Origin: Oscillatoriales cyanobacterium SM2_2_1
GTDB taxonomy: Bacteria > Cyanobacteriota > Cyanobacteriia > Pseudanabaenales > Pseudanabaenaceae
DNA: 38,595 nucleotides
Reading direction: 5' to 3'
NCBI GenBank assembly: GCA_012031145.1
Contig: JAAUUH010000018.1
Location: 1-38,595 of the forward strand
Made by a program: the position numbers and the translations under genes. Under the pieces are notes generated by a model. It was given only the letters and a program-made list of their open reading frames with translations, made no database searches and was not told where the DNA came from. Below, piece after piece: positions 7,713-15,006 of the stretch (position 1 is the first letter of the stretch; each line of letters opens with the position of its first letter).

Positions 7713-8459
7713 CTAGATTTTCCATCCACCAGAAACGTCAATGACTTGACCAGTAATCCAGCGAGACGCAGCAGAAGTTAGAAACTCAACCACATCTACC
7801 ACATCGTCAATCTGTCCTATCCGCTTCAGTGCAGTAGCCAACTCTAACTCATGGCGGAATGTAGAATCCTGCAATAGTTGTGCCCGAAAATTCGCTTCGA
7901 TTACACCGGGTGCGATCGCATTGACTCGAATTCCACGAGAACCCAGTGCCACAGCCCAGTGCCGTACAAGGCAGTCTACAGCAGCTTTTGTCGCTGAAAA
8001 ATAGGCAAAATCTGGGCTAAAAATCCGCTGAGTCGCAGCCACGGAGAGTGTTATGACCGACCCTCCATCGCTAATGTGGGGTGCAAGCCGATTGATGAGT
8101 TCAAAAGGAGCCAAGAGATTCACTGCTGTCATTGCCTGAATGTCTGTTAGTTCTGTTTGCCCCAGAGGACTAGCTGCTGCGATCGCGGCATTACTCACAA
8201 AAATATCAAGCTGGCGACCTGCTAAAACTTCAACCACCTTGTCAGCCAGCATGGCAGAAGCTTTACCGTCTCGCAAATCGGCTTGAACGACAGCACCACT
8301 GCCGCCAAATTCTATAATTCTTGCCAAGGCTTGTTCAGCCCCAGAGCGGCTTGAAGCATAGTGCAAAATGATGAAGTTCTTGCTTTTGCCAAGACGTTCA
8401 GCAATTTTCTGTCCAATATCTCTTCCTGCTCCAGTCACAAAAATGGTTTGATTTGTCAT
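7713..8459 (-). CDS. SDR-family oxidoreductase with Phe at the catalytic Tyr
   Basis: A 248-residue classical short-chain dehydrogenase/reductase. It has the nucleotide motif TGAGRDIG (10-17), NAA in VSNAAIA, the catalytic serine region TLSVAATQ, and the C-terminal GQVIDVSGGW. At the YxxxK site the sequence reads AYFSATKAA, so the position four residues before Lys is Phe and a Tyr sits one residue earlier. Relatives often read YYSASK, where the second Tyr is catalytic, so one TAT to TTT change may have inactivated the enzyme. It lies upstream of nothing else on its strand, downstream of the MAPEG gene, and opposite an HxlR regulator that probably controls both. Confidence 0.88.
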   Translation of the reverse strand: MTNQTIFVTGAGRDIGQKIAERLGKSKNFIILHYASSRSGAEQALARIIEFGGSGAVVQADLRDGKASAMLADKVVEVLAGRQLDIFVSNAAIAAASPLGQTELTDIQAMTAVNLLAPFELINRLAPHISDGGSVITLSVAATQRIFSPDFAYFSATKAAVDCLVRHWAVALGSRGIRVNAIAPGVIEANFRAQLLQDSTFRHELELATALKRIGQIDDVVDVVEFLTSAASRWITGQVIDVSGGWKI

Positions 8460-8497
8460 GATATTTACCCAAAAATTCAGTAGTTTGCTAAAACGAG

Positions 8498-8889
8498 TTA
8501 ACGTTGAAGTATGGCAATTGTTACCATAACCATGCCTGTGAGTCCGATCGTGTACCCCAAAGAACGAACTACGGTAACTCCAGAAACATAGGAGATCGCA
8601 TGAACAAGGCGCCCTCCAAAAAATACCTGTGCACCCAAGGAAGATAAGCCTGAAGATGCGTTTGCAAATTTGGTTATCAGAACTAAACTTGCAAAAATAA
8701 TTAAATTCTCAGCTAAATTGACTTTTGCCCTTTGGATTCTCCCAGCTAAAGCTGAATCCTTCATTGGGGAATCACGATTGCTGAGAGCATAAGATATACC
8801 TTCAGCAAAAGTAGTTCTAGCAACTTGCAAAAATCTAGTGCATACAAAATACCAACCGAACCCAGCAACATCCACAGCTCAGTAGTCAT
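8498..8889 (-). pseudogene. MAPEG-family membrane protein, frameshifted near its start
   Basis: The body (residues after RTTFAEGISYALSNRD, then LAGRIQRAKVNLAENLIIFA and LGAQVFFGGRLVHAISY) matches the MAPEG family of small four-helix membrane proteins related to glutathione and eicosanoid enzymes. The natural N-terminus MTTELWMLLGSVG is encoded from the ATG ending at 8889, but in a different frame from the rest. The frames cross within about 50 bp, near GGTTGGTATTTT; loss of one GGTT repeat unit, or of a single base, would explain it. The alternative GTG start at 8875 keeps one frame but replaces the conserved first residues. It lies 38 bp upstream of the SDR gene. Confidence 0.7.
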
Positions 8890-8964
8890 AGTTTCAACCT
8901 ATTTGATAAACTAATTAGAAATTGTAATGAGCTTTAATGTGAAAATCTACGGAGAAAAAACACC

Positions 8965-9330
8965 GTGACTGTTCCCCGCAAAACCATTCCAGACTGCCCC
9001 ATTGAATGTTGTATTGCTGCCCTCTCAGGCAGATGGAAGGCAATGGTGATTTGGCGTTTACTTGAGCGACCCCTCCGGTACTCAGAGATGGCACAGAGAA
9101 TTCCAGAGATTACCGAGCGAGTTCTATCTCAAGTGTTAAAAGAACTGGAGAGTGATGGGATTGTGGAGCGATCCGAACACAAAAAAGAGTGGCAACTAAC
9201 GACTTTAGGGCAAGCTCTCAAACCAAGCATGGAATCAATGGCTGCATGGGGTCAACTGGCGCAAACCCTAACCTCAAAACCACAAGCAAAGTGGCAAAAG
9301 TTAAGTAACGCTAGGTCGCACTCAGCATAA
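8965..9330 (+). CDS. HxlR-family transcriptional regulator
   Basis: A 121-residue winged helix-turn-helix protein of the HxlR family: CPIECCIAALSGRWKAMVIWRL at the N-terminus (11-32), then LRYSEMAQRIPEITERVLSQ and the wing LKELESDGIVERSEH. Such regulators often sense redox or electrophile stress through cysteines; Cys residues here are at 11, 15 and 16. GTG start at 8965 behind GGAG (8951-8954). It is divergent from the MAPEG and SDR genes, with the palindrome CTAATTAG at 8911-8918 in the shared upstream region as a possible operator. The TAA stop falls inside attC site 4. Confidence 0.88.
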   Translation: MTVPRKTIPDCPIECCIAALSGRWKAMVIWRLLERPLRYSEMAQRIPEITERVLSQVLKELESDGIVERSEHKKEWQLTTLGQALKPSMESMAAWGQLAQTLTSKPQAKWQKLSNARSHSA

Positions 9331-9410
9331 CAAATCAATGCACCCGACCGCAAGTTAAGCTATCCATGTCATCCAAAATCAGTGACGGCGGGTGAGTTTA
9401 GCCGTTAGGC
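9325..9410 (+). other. attC recombination site 4
   Basis: An 86-bp site with R'' GCATAAC (9325-9331) and R' GTTAGGC (9404-9410). Its inner arms are of a second type, GCACCCGACCG and GACGGCGGGTGAG, shared only with the site at 17488-17574. The stop codon of the HxlR gene is part of R''. Confidence 0.85.
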
Positions 9411-9484
9411 TGCAATCTCATCTCATTGAAAATTAGTAGTCCTAAAATTTGAAAACTTCTTGAAGTAGGATTCCTATCCATAAA

Positions 9485-9838
9485 ATGCTAGAGTCATTGC
9501 TAGAATTTATACGAGATATGGCTAAGGCTTTGCAGGATACTTCTCGAAGACTTGGAGAAGCCGTAAGTGATTTCCTTGAAGCCTTATTAGAATTTATAAA
9601 TGCAGTTTATATATGGCTTTCAGAAGCAGCTACAGCAATATGGAATTATTTAACAACATTATTTTCTCAACTTATTGAGTTAGGGCTGGCTTTATTTAAG
9701 GTGAGTCTTTTTTATATACCGAGTATTGCTGCGTTTACGATATACTTTTCAGGTAATTCAATACTTTGGCTATTTTTTGCAATTATATGGTTTGTACTAA
9801 TTACATCAATTGCCCTTTTCTACAAAAGAAGGCGATGA
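9485..9838 (+). CDS. Small membrane protein with amphipathic N-terminal helices
   Basis: I do not recognise this 117-residue protein. The first 45 residues are amphipathic helix (MLESLLEFIRDMAKALQD and GEAVSDFLEALLEFI), followed by a further helical stretch with several aromatic residues. Two likely membrane segments are at about 60-82 and 88-110, and it ends with a positive tail FYKRRR. The codon use is AT-rich. It lies 74 bp after attC site 4 and 95 bp before a VapBC-like pair, in the same direction. A structural, pore-forming or stress-related role is possible, but the sequence gives no catalytic motif. Confidence 0.6.
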   Translation: MLESLLEFIRDMAKALQDTSRRLGEAVSDFLEALLEFINAVYIWLSEAATAIWNYLTTLFSQLIELGLALFKVSLFYIPSIAAFTIYFSGNSILWLFFAIIWFVLITSIALFYKRRR

Positions 9839-9932
9839 GTAAGACTAAGGTTCAGTAATTCTCATCGAGATAAATTGGCATAATAATAGAGACTAAATCA
9901 AGGATATCTTGTTCTTCTCAAAGGATACAACC

Positions 9933-10175
9933 ATGACAAATCATGAGATTTTAGGTGAATTCTTATCTTTGCCTGCTGAAGCACAGAGCCAAGTAATCAG
10001 CCTGATCGCTTTTTTGAAACAAAAGTACATATATTCTGAACCTCTGTCTGCATCATCAAATGTTGATTTCGTTAATGATCCCTTTGTTGGAATGTGGCGC
10101 GATCGTCAAGATTTAGGTAGCATTACTTGGGTGCGAAATTTACGAGAAAGCGAGTGGTCAAAGGCAAATGGCTAG
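9933..10175 (+). CDS. VapB-type antitoxin (DUF2281-like)
   Basis: An 80-residue protein starting at ATG 9933 behind AAGGAT. The N-terminal segment EILGEFLSLPAEAQSQVISLIAFLKQKY matches the short helical domain found in DUF2281-like antitoxins of cyanobacterial vapBC loci. The C-terminal part (DPFVGMWRDRQDL...SEWSK) is the usual toxin-wrapping tail. Its last 8 bp overlap the toxin gene. It should neutralise the PIN toxin and autoregulate the pair. Confidence 0.78.
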   Translation: MTNHEILGEFLSLPAEAQSQVISLIAFLKQKYIYSEPLSASSNVDFVNDPFVGMWRDRQDLGSITWVRNLRESEWSKANG

Positions 10176-10557
10176 TTCCACTATCGTAGATACCGACATA
10201 ATTATTGATGTTGGTCGTGGTATTCCTGAAGCCGCTAATTGTCTGCAAGAGCTAAAATCAAGTTCCAGATTTGCAATTAGTGTAGTTACACAAATGGAAT
10301 TAATTGTTGGCTGCACTAACAAGTCAGAATTAAGAACGTTGGAAAAATTTCTCCAGCAGTTTGAGGTAATTAGAATTGATCAGCCTATTTCAGATAAAGC
10401 AGTTGACTTGTTACGATTGTATCGGCTAAGTCATGGCTCACTCATTGCCGATGGCTTGATCGCAGCTACAGCCATAATATACGAGTCACCTTTCATAACG
10501 AAAAATCAACGAGATTACCGATTTATTCAGAATCTCAGCCTATTACCCTACCCGTAG
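10168..10557 (+). CDS. vapC: PIN-domain ribonuclease toxin (VapC)
   Basis: A 129-residue VapC protein. The catalytic acidic residues are visible in IVDTDIIIDVG (Asp near residue 8), VTQMELIVGC, SLIADGLIAATA and KNQRDYRFI. It starts within the antitoxin gene and ends 6 bp before attC site 5. The expected role is regulated RNA cleavage, stabilising the cassette. Confidence 0.88.
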   Translation: MASSTIVDTDIIIDVGRGIPEAANCLQELKSSSRFAISVVTQMELIVGCTNKSELRTLEKFLQQFEVIRIDQPISDKAVDLLRLYRLSHGSLIADGLIAATAIIYESPFITKNQRDYRFIQNLSLLPYP

Positions 10558-10563
10558 CGAAAA

Positions 10564-10650
10564 GCCTAACACTGCGTTGGAGCCGACCTCAGCGAAAGTT
10601 ATCTGCAAAAGTTAAAGGTTGTCTGCGGCGGCTCAACTAAGCCGTTAGGC
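10564..10650 (+). other. attC recombination site 5
   Basis: An 87-bp site with R'' GCCTAAC (10564-10570) and R' GTTAGGC (10644-10650), exact complements that match the RYYYAAC/GTTRRRY consensus. The inner arms TTGGAGCCGACC and GGCGGCTCAACT pair. It shares the inner segments CTAACACTGCGTTGG and TTGTCTGCGGCGGCTCA with site 6. Confidence 0.93.
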
Positions 10651-10779
10651 GGATTTAAACCTGGGTTGAGAGGTTATCCTAGAGGTTATCTTCTGTAGGT
10701 GTTCGCTGTTGAGACTAAGGGGTTTTGCCTCGACTTTACCTGTGTAGTACAAACCGATGCTTTTTTAGGGAGAAACGAA

Positions 10780-10998
10780 ATGAAACTTTTTGATTTAGAA
10801 ACTCGTCCTATCTTGCCCGAAACCGAGATGAGTGATACTGGTACACCTCCTAAGATCGAGCTTGATGCTTTTTGGATGGGTGCTGGAAGCATTGCTTCTA
10901 GTTGTACTCCATCTAACTGTTCTATGTTCACTCCGAACCAAGGCGATAGACCTAATTTAGAATCTGAATCTTCATATACTTCAGATGCAGAGATCTAG
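10780..10998 (+). CDS. Small precursor-like peptide (candidate RiPP precursor)
   Basis: A 72-residue peptide starting at ATG 10780 behind AGGGAGA. The first half is acidic and leader-like (MKLFDLETRPILPETEMSD). A compact segment at 33-54, beginning MGAGSIASSCTPSNC, is rich in Gly, Ser, Thr and has two Cys (42 and 47), and the tail is acidic again. Such composition is seen in precursors of ribosomally made, modified peptides. It is followed by a hairpin terminator and then genes for a WH-HILDT protein and a 2OG-Fe(II) oxygenase, matching a precursor-plus-tailoring-enzyme layout. A pair of direct repeats AGAGGTTATC (10669-10678 and 10681-10690) lies upstream. No known leader family is recognised, so this is inference. 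Confidence 0.6.
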   Translation: MKLFDLETRPILPETEMSDTGTPPKIELDAFWMGAGSIASSCTPSNCSMFTPNQGDRPNLESESSYTSDAEI

Positions 10999-11023
10999 GG
11001 TCTATAAAGAGTAGAAATATTTA

Positions 11024-11056
11024 AACACTGCTAGCGATGAGTTGGCAGTGTTTTTT
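11024..11056 (+). terminator. Hairpin terminator or attenuator after the precursor gene
   Basis: The perfect 8-bp stem AACACTGC (11024-11031) and GCAGTGTT (11045-11052) with a 13-nt loop is followed by a run of T. It lies 26 bp after the precursor stop and 69 bp before the next gene. In RiPP operons such a leaky terminator commonly keeps precursor mRNA more abundant than that of the enzymes. Confidence 0.8.
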
Positions 11057-11124
11057 CGCAATTTGAATCTAGTAATCTGGGTTTAGTTTGGTTTCGTCAT
11101 ATCAACTGGATTAGCGGAGAATTT

Positions 11125-11628
11125 ATGAGTGAGACATCTATGATTCAACCAGCTTACATTTCGGAATCGGATGTAGGGTTTTTAAATAGACTTGAAAAAC
11201 TAGATCTAAGACCTATAGTTTTTAAGCTTGTCAAAGATCCGGATTCAGGTATACCTTGGATCGAAAAAGATGCACGTTTGGTCGAGATTGAGTATAGACA
11301 GTTTTTGTTTTTATATTGGAAGTATGGACGAGAATCTCAATCAACGATTGCTCCAAGCAAGCGTGTAGATATGTTTTGGCATCAACATATCTTAGATACG
11401 GAAAAATAAAAACAAGATTGTGAATTACTCTTTTCAACCCCTGTGGAAGCCAAAGTTTGTCAGTTCTTTCGTAATATTCTGAGACCATTAAAAATTCAAT
11501 TATATGCTGGCTATATGCCGCATTTTCCATATTTAGGACTTCGAGGGAAAGATGATATTGAAGCAATAGAAGAAGCCTTTATAAAGGCTAAGAGTCTCAT
11601 AAGCTTACACTTTCCAGAATCCAGTTAA
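11125..11628 (+). pseudogene. WH-HILDT motif protein with in-frame TAA
   Basis: The frame encodes 167 residues if read through a single TAA at 11407-11409. The motif MFWHQHILDTEK precedes the stop, and KQDCELLF with HFPYLGLRG follows it in the same frame. Relatives I recall, annotated as glycine-rich-domain-containing-protein-like, read WHxHILDTxKYxxDC, so the stop replaces a Tyr codon. The His-rich motif suggests a metal site, but the function is unknown. ATG at 11125 follows GGAG. The gene lies between the precursor-like peptide and the oxygenase and seems part of their pathway. Without read-through only 94 residues are made. Confidence 0.55.
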
Positions 11629-11664
11629 ATTCAATTTGAGAATGCAAGAACTTAGAAAATTTCA

Positions 11665-12477
11665 ATGCCTGATATGAGTTTTCAGTTTCAAATAGCACCT
11701 TTAGATTTGGCTTCTTCAGACATGGATCTTACTATTAGCAATTTGCTACACAATAAGTTGTTAGGATTGAGAATTTCTAATTTTTATTCTGCCGGAGCAT
11801 GTCAAGAAATAGTTAGGCGATGTTATGAACATGGTTTTTCTTGGATAAATCCTAAACTAGGAAAGATCTGAAGGATTGGAGGTACAATTGCTCAGTTTCA
11901 TTCCCATCCAGATGGGAAGAAATATTATTTTTCTCTCTCATCTAAAGTAATTGAAGTTCGCAAATGATTTTTTGAAAAGCATGAAGATCCGGTCGCAAAA
12001 GTAGGTAATCTTTTTGATAACTTTTATTCTTGTAGGCTTGCTTTTGATGAGGAGTATCAGCAATACTATTTCCCTGGAATGATTCAAGCACAAAATAAAG
12101 CTGGGAAGGTGCATGTTGATCGAGTAAGCTATGAATCTTCAGACTGGAGCGTAGCCGATATTTTAAGCCAATTTTCGTGCGTATTATATCTTCAACTACC
12201 TAAAACTGGGGGAGAGCTTGAGTTCTATCAACGATTATGGAAGCCGAAAGATGTAGATTTTGAATTTTCAAAAGATCCTAAAGTTCGCACAGGAGTTAAT
12301 GAAAAGCTAGTTGAGCAGTGCGAGAGATTTAAATTTTTTCCAAAGACTGGTGATCTTCTTATTTTTAATACTACCTACTATCATAGAGTTCTTGAATCCA
12401 GTAGTGAAGAGTTTAGAATAACTTCTTTATCTTTTTTGGGTGTAAATCGCCAAAACGAGATTGTTTTCTTTATGTAA
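11665..12477 (+). pseudogene. 2OG-Fe(II) oxygenase with two in-frame TGA codons
   Basis: One frame of 270 codons is interrupted by TGA at 11869-11871 and again at TGA after VIEVRK, about 11965-11967. The C-terminal part has the dioxygenase facial triad HVD (His150, Asp152) and the distal His240 in YYHRVLE, followed by RITSLSFLG with the 2-oxoglutarate-binding Arg. The N-terminal part has ISNFYSAGACQEIVRRC, a usual opening of prolyl-hydroxylase-like oxygenases. Such enzymes hydroxylate residues of peptides or small molecules. With two stops the gene is probably inactive in this strain unless TGA is read through. It follows the WH-HILDT gene by 36 bp. Confidence 0.7.
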
Positions 12478-12496
12478 TTTGCGTTTTCTCATTGCT

Positions 12497-13000
12497 ATGA
12501 ACATCAAAAAAGCTGTTCCTCAAGATGCGAGTAAAGTTTTAGATCTCTTACAAAAATTAGATGGCGAAACAAAGTTTATGCTTTTTGAGTCAGGAGAGAG
12601 AAAAACAACCTTAACTGAGCAAGAGAAAATTATTGGTGAGATAGATAATGTAGTTATATTTTGTGCTTTGGACAATGAAGATTTCATAGGTATTGTCATT
12701 GGATACAGAGGTAAATTTAAAAGAAAACGGCATTCGCTTTATATAGTAATTGGGGTTCTTAAAACATTTTGGGGTAATGGCGTAGGAAGAAGCCTTATAA
12801 AGGTTATAGAAAAATGGTCAGTTAATAACGACTGTCATCGTCTAGAGTTAACAGTAGTAACTCACAACGAACGTGCAGTAAGGCTTTATCATAAACTTGG
12901 ATTTCTTATTGAAGGAGTTAGACAGCATTCGTTATTAGTCGATGATTGCTATTTTGATGAATATTATATGTCTAAGCTTGTTGCCCAGTCAGCCACATAA
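12497..13000 (+). CDS. GNAT family N-acetyltransferase
   Basis: An intact 167-residue GNAT protein starting at ATG 12497. The acetyl-CoA loop is in VLKTFWGNGVGRSLIKVIEKW, and the C-terminal motif is HNERAVRLYHKLGFLIEGVRQHS, close to the RimJ/RimL or PhnO-like type of N-acetyltransferases. It starts 19 bp after the oxygenase and has the same AT-rich composition, so it belongs to the same cluster and might modify the peptide product or give self-protection. The substrate is not indicated by the sequence. Confidence 0.85.
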   Translation: MNIKKAVPQDASKVLDLLQKLDGETKFMLFESGERKTTLTEQEKIIGEIDNVVIFCALDNEDFIGIVIGYRGKFKRKRHSLYIVIGVLKTFWGNGVGRSLIKVIEKWSVNNDCHRLELTVVTHNERAVRLYHKLGFLIEGVRQHSLLVDDCYFDEYYMSKLVAQSAT

Positions 13001-13139
13001 ATAATAGTTAGGCAACTTGAGCTTTTGGTCGAAACAGTACATCTAGCGTATTTATTAGTACACAAACTCAAATGCCTTTGGGTCATCTGTCGGACAAACG
13101 CTATAATTGTTCATAGATTTGTCGAATTCCTTGATACCC

Positions 13140-13430
13140 ATGAGCCAGCAGCTAACTCTGGAATTAAATGATGAGGTTTATGCAGACTTACAGCAAAAGG
13201 CTAATGCTGTAGGTCTTTCGATTGCGGAATGGATTGTTGCTGCACTAAGTACTCAAAGTAATGGCGTAAGTGGGGTTTTGCATTCAGTAGCACAGCAGGA
13301 AGAGGCTCGGCAGAGGTTTAGGAGCCATGCTGGGGCAATCAGTCTTGGGTATGCAACAGGTATAGACAATGAAAGCATTGATGCTGATCTTGCTAGAGCC
13401 TATGCAAATCAGTACGAGGGACAAGGTTAA
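13140..13430 (+). CDS. Antitoxin of a VapBC-like pair
   Basis: A 96-residue protein starting at ATG 13140. The N-terminal LTLELNDEVYADLQQKANAV followed by LSIAEWIVAALS is a ribbon-helix-helix-like DNA-binding segment, and the rest is a flexible tail with many acidic residues. It ends 3 bp before the PIN toxin. A GTTAGGC sequence at 13007-13013 upstream may be a remnant attC end, which would make this pair an independent cassette whose 5' attC was lost. Confidence 0.75.
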   Translation: MSQQLTLELNDEVYADLQQKANAVGLSIAEWIVAALSTQSNGVSGVLHSVAQQEEARQRFRSHAGAISLGYATGIDNESIDADLARAYANQYEGQG

Positions 13431-13433
13431 TTT

Positions 13434-13826
13434 GTGCTTTTAGATACATCAGGATTTCTGTGTTATCTCCATCAAAATGAGCCGCAACATCAAGAAGCAA
13501 CGCGATTACTCAATAGTGCAAGCAAAAGGTCTTTGACCCATAGCTATGTTTTAGCTGAGTTGATCGCTTTAGCGTTGATACGTCGGTTTCCTCGTCCTGC
13601 GGTACTAGCTTTCGTGATGGACTTGCTTGATAACCCGGACATCGAAACAGTTTGGGTGGACGAACAATTGCATCGAGAGTCCATGAAACTTTTGATAGAT
13701 CGGCAAGACAAGACCTATTCGTTGTGTGATGCAGTCAGTTTTGTTTTGATGCGCCAGCGTGGTATTACAGAGGCGTTGACCACCGACCGACATTTTGAGC
13801 AGGAGGGTTTTGTAAAACTGTTGTAG
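13434..13826 (+). CDS. vapC: PIN-domain toxin (VapC)
   Basis: A 130-residue PIN protein with GTG start at 13434. Catalytic acidic residues are in MLLDTSGFLCYL (Asp4), YVLAELIALA, YSLCDAVSFVLM and LTTDRHFEQ. The C-terminal TDRHFEQEGFVKLL is typical of cyanobacterial PIN toxins. It ends 6 bp before attC site 6. Confidence 0.88.
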   Translation: MLLDTSGFLCYLHQNEPQHQEATRLLNSASKRSLTHSYVLAELIALALIRRFPRPAVLAFVMDLLDNPDIETVWVDEQLHRESMKLLIDRQDKTYSLCDAVSFVLMRQRGITEALTTDRHFEQEGFVKLL

Positions 13827-13832
13827 CCAGCC

Positions 13833-13918
13833 TCCTAACACTGCGTTGGTGCGGACGGAGCGGAGGTTATCGGTAAATCGTTGAGATTGTCTGCGGCGGC
13901 TCATCTCAACCGTTAGGC
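13833..13918 (+). other. attC recombination site 6
   Basis: An 86-bp site with R'' TCCTAAC (13833-13839) and R' GTTAGGC (13912-13918). The inner arms TTGGTGCGGACGG and GCGGCGGCTCATC pair imperfectly. It resembles site 5 in both outer and inner segments. Confidence 0.88.
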
Positions 13919-14024
13919 GGCACTCACTGCTGAGTATCCTATCTGTAGAAGATAGAAGTCGATTCCGGCAACCTCGGAGACGAGAGATACCCATAAAGAG
14001 CATTTGTATTTTGGAGCACCAATC

Positions 14025-14258
14025 ATGGCAGAGCTTATCAGGAAAGAGAATGGGTTGAGATTATGGCTACTAAGCAAAAGTAAATATCCCAGGATAAAGG
14101 ATTTACATATTCATTCACATAGCAATGGCTTAACGCTAAAAGTTGTTACAAATAAGGGACACACAGAACACTTTGATATTGATCTCAAATCAACCACTGA
14201 AGACTTCGGCAATTTGCTTGGCTATATTCATCGCAAGATTGAGCAACATAATCTCTAA
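14025..14258 (+). CDS. Hypothetical small protein
   Basis: A 77-residue protein starting at ATG 14025 behind GGAG (14012-14015). It has no motif I recognise. The sequence alternates short polar strands (IKDLHIHSHSNGLTLKVVTNKG) with a final helix (LLGYIHRKIEQHNL) and is rich in His and Lys. It opens a cassette that also has a YbjN-like protein and a ParDE-like pair. Confidence 0.55.
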   Translation: MAELIRKENGLRLWLLSKSKYPRIKDLHIHSHSNGLTLKVVTNKGHTEHFDIDLKSTTEDFGNLLGYIHRKIEQHNL

Positions 14259-14342
14259 CTTTGAACGAATTCACGGGACAATCGACACTTCAAAATAGAG
14301 AGCAATACTATGGCTTAAGCATTTGACAAACTTACGATTGGG

Positions 14343-14675
14343 ATGAAAGAGAAAATCCTTGGATATGTTTCGTCTTCATATAAGGAGATTGGGAACCGCA
14401 CCTATATCTTTGTTATTGATGATGTGAAAGTATTGCTAGTAAATAATGGCTCGTCCTTACAATTTAGAGCCACTTTTAATGACGATCATTCACTTAGTAA
14501 AGCTAATGTGTGGAACGAGACAAAGCGTTTCACTCGATGCTACGTTGAATCGGATGGATCTATTATTCTTGAGGCTGATTACTCATTTGATGGTGGATTT
14601 ACTATTGAGAATTTAGCCAACTTCTTACAAATCTTTAAAGTATCACTTCAAACTTTTTGTTTAGAAGTTTTGTAG
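14343..14675 (+). CDS. YbjN domain protein
   Basis: A 110-residue protein with the YbjN pattern: a strand-rich N-terminal half, then VWNETKRFTRCYVESDGSIILEADYSFDGG and a C-terminal helix. YbjN-like proteins have a fold like type III secretion chaperones; their role in bacteria is not settled but linked with stress and motility control. There is no clear ribosome-binding site before the ATG at 14343. It is followed by a strong hairpin with T run. Confidence 0.65.
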   Translation: MKEKILGYVSSSYKEIGNRTYIFVIDDVKVLLVNNGSSLQFRATFNDDHSLSKANVWNETKRFTRCYVESDGSIILEADYSFDGGFTIENLANFLQIFKVSLQTFCLEVL

Positions 14676-14720
14676 TTGCCTTTTCTGGCGCAACCTTTGA
14701 AACAGGTTCATGCTTTATCT

Positions 14721-14759
14721 ACTCCTCCTGATTTTGCTAAAATTGTGGGAGGAGTTTTG
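14721..14759 (+). terminator. Hairpin terminator after the YbjN gene
   Basis: The stem ACTCCTCC (14721-14728) and GGAGGAGT (14748-14755) is perfect over 8 bp and is followed by TTTT. It lies 46 bp after the YbjN stop and just upstream of the ParDE-like pair, so that pair should have its own promoter. Confidence 0.75.
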
Positions 14760-14775
14760 TTTTCTGCGAGGGACT

Positions 14776-15006
14776 ATGCGTTCAACCGAGCAACTAACTG
14801 AAGAAATACTGTCCCTGCCTAACGAGTTAAGAGCACTTTTAGCAGACAAACTGGTGGAAAGCTTAGAGTTTGTCGCTGACCCAGCAATTCAGGCAATTTG
14901 GGTAACTGAAGCTAAGCGCCGACGAGATGAGGTGCGAGATGGTTCTGTTCAACCAATTCCGGGCGAAGATGCCTTAGCTCAGGTCAGACAGCTAATTGAG
15001 GCATGA
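14776..15006 (+). CDS. Addiction-module antitoxin (ParD/RelB-like, PF09720 type)
   Basis: A 76-residue protein starting at ATG 14776 behind GAGGGA. It has the layout of the short Pro/Leu-rich addiction-module proteins: LTEEILSLPNELRALLADKLVESL, then AIQAIWVTEAKRRRDEVRDG and a C-terminal PIPGEDALAQVRQLIEA. These partner RelE/ParE toxins. The stop overlaps the toxin ATG by 4 bp. A longer upstream ATG (14710) falls inside the terminator and is unlikely. Confidence 0.88.
   Translation: MRSTEQLTEEILSLPNELRALLADKLVESLEFVADPAIQAIWVTEAKRRRDEVRDGSVQPIPGEDALAQVRQLIEA

Noticed and set aside
11125-12477. Reassigned genetic code, with TAA as Tyr and TGA as sense
   Set aside because: TAA and TGA end many intact genes in the window, so decay of a few cassette genes is the simpler explanation.
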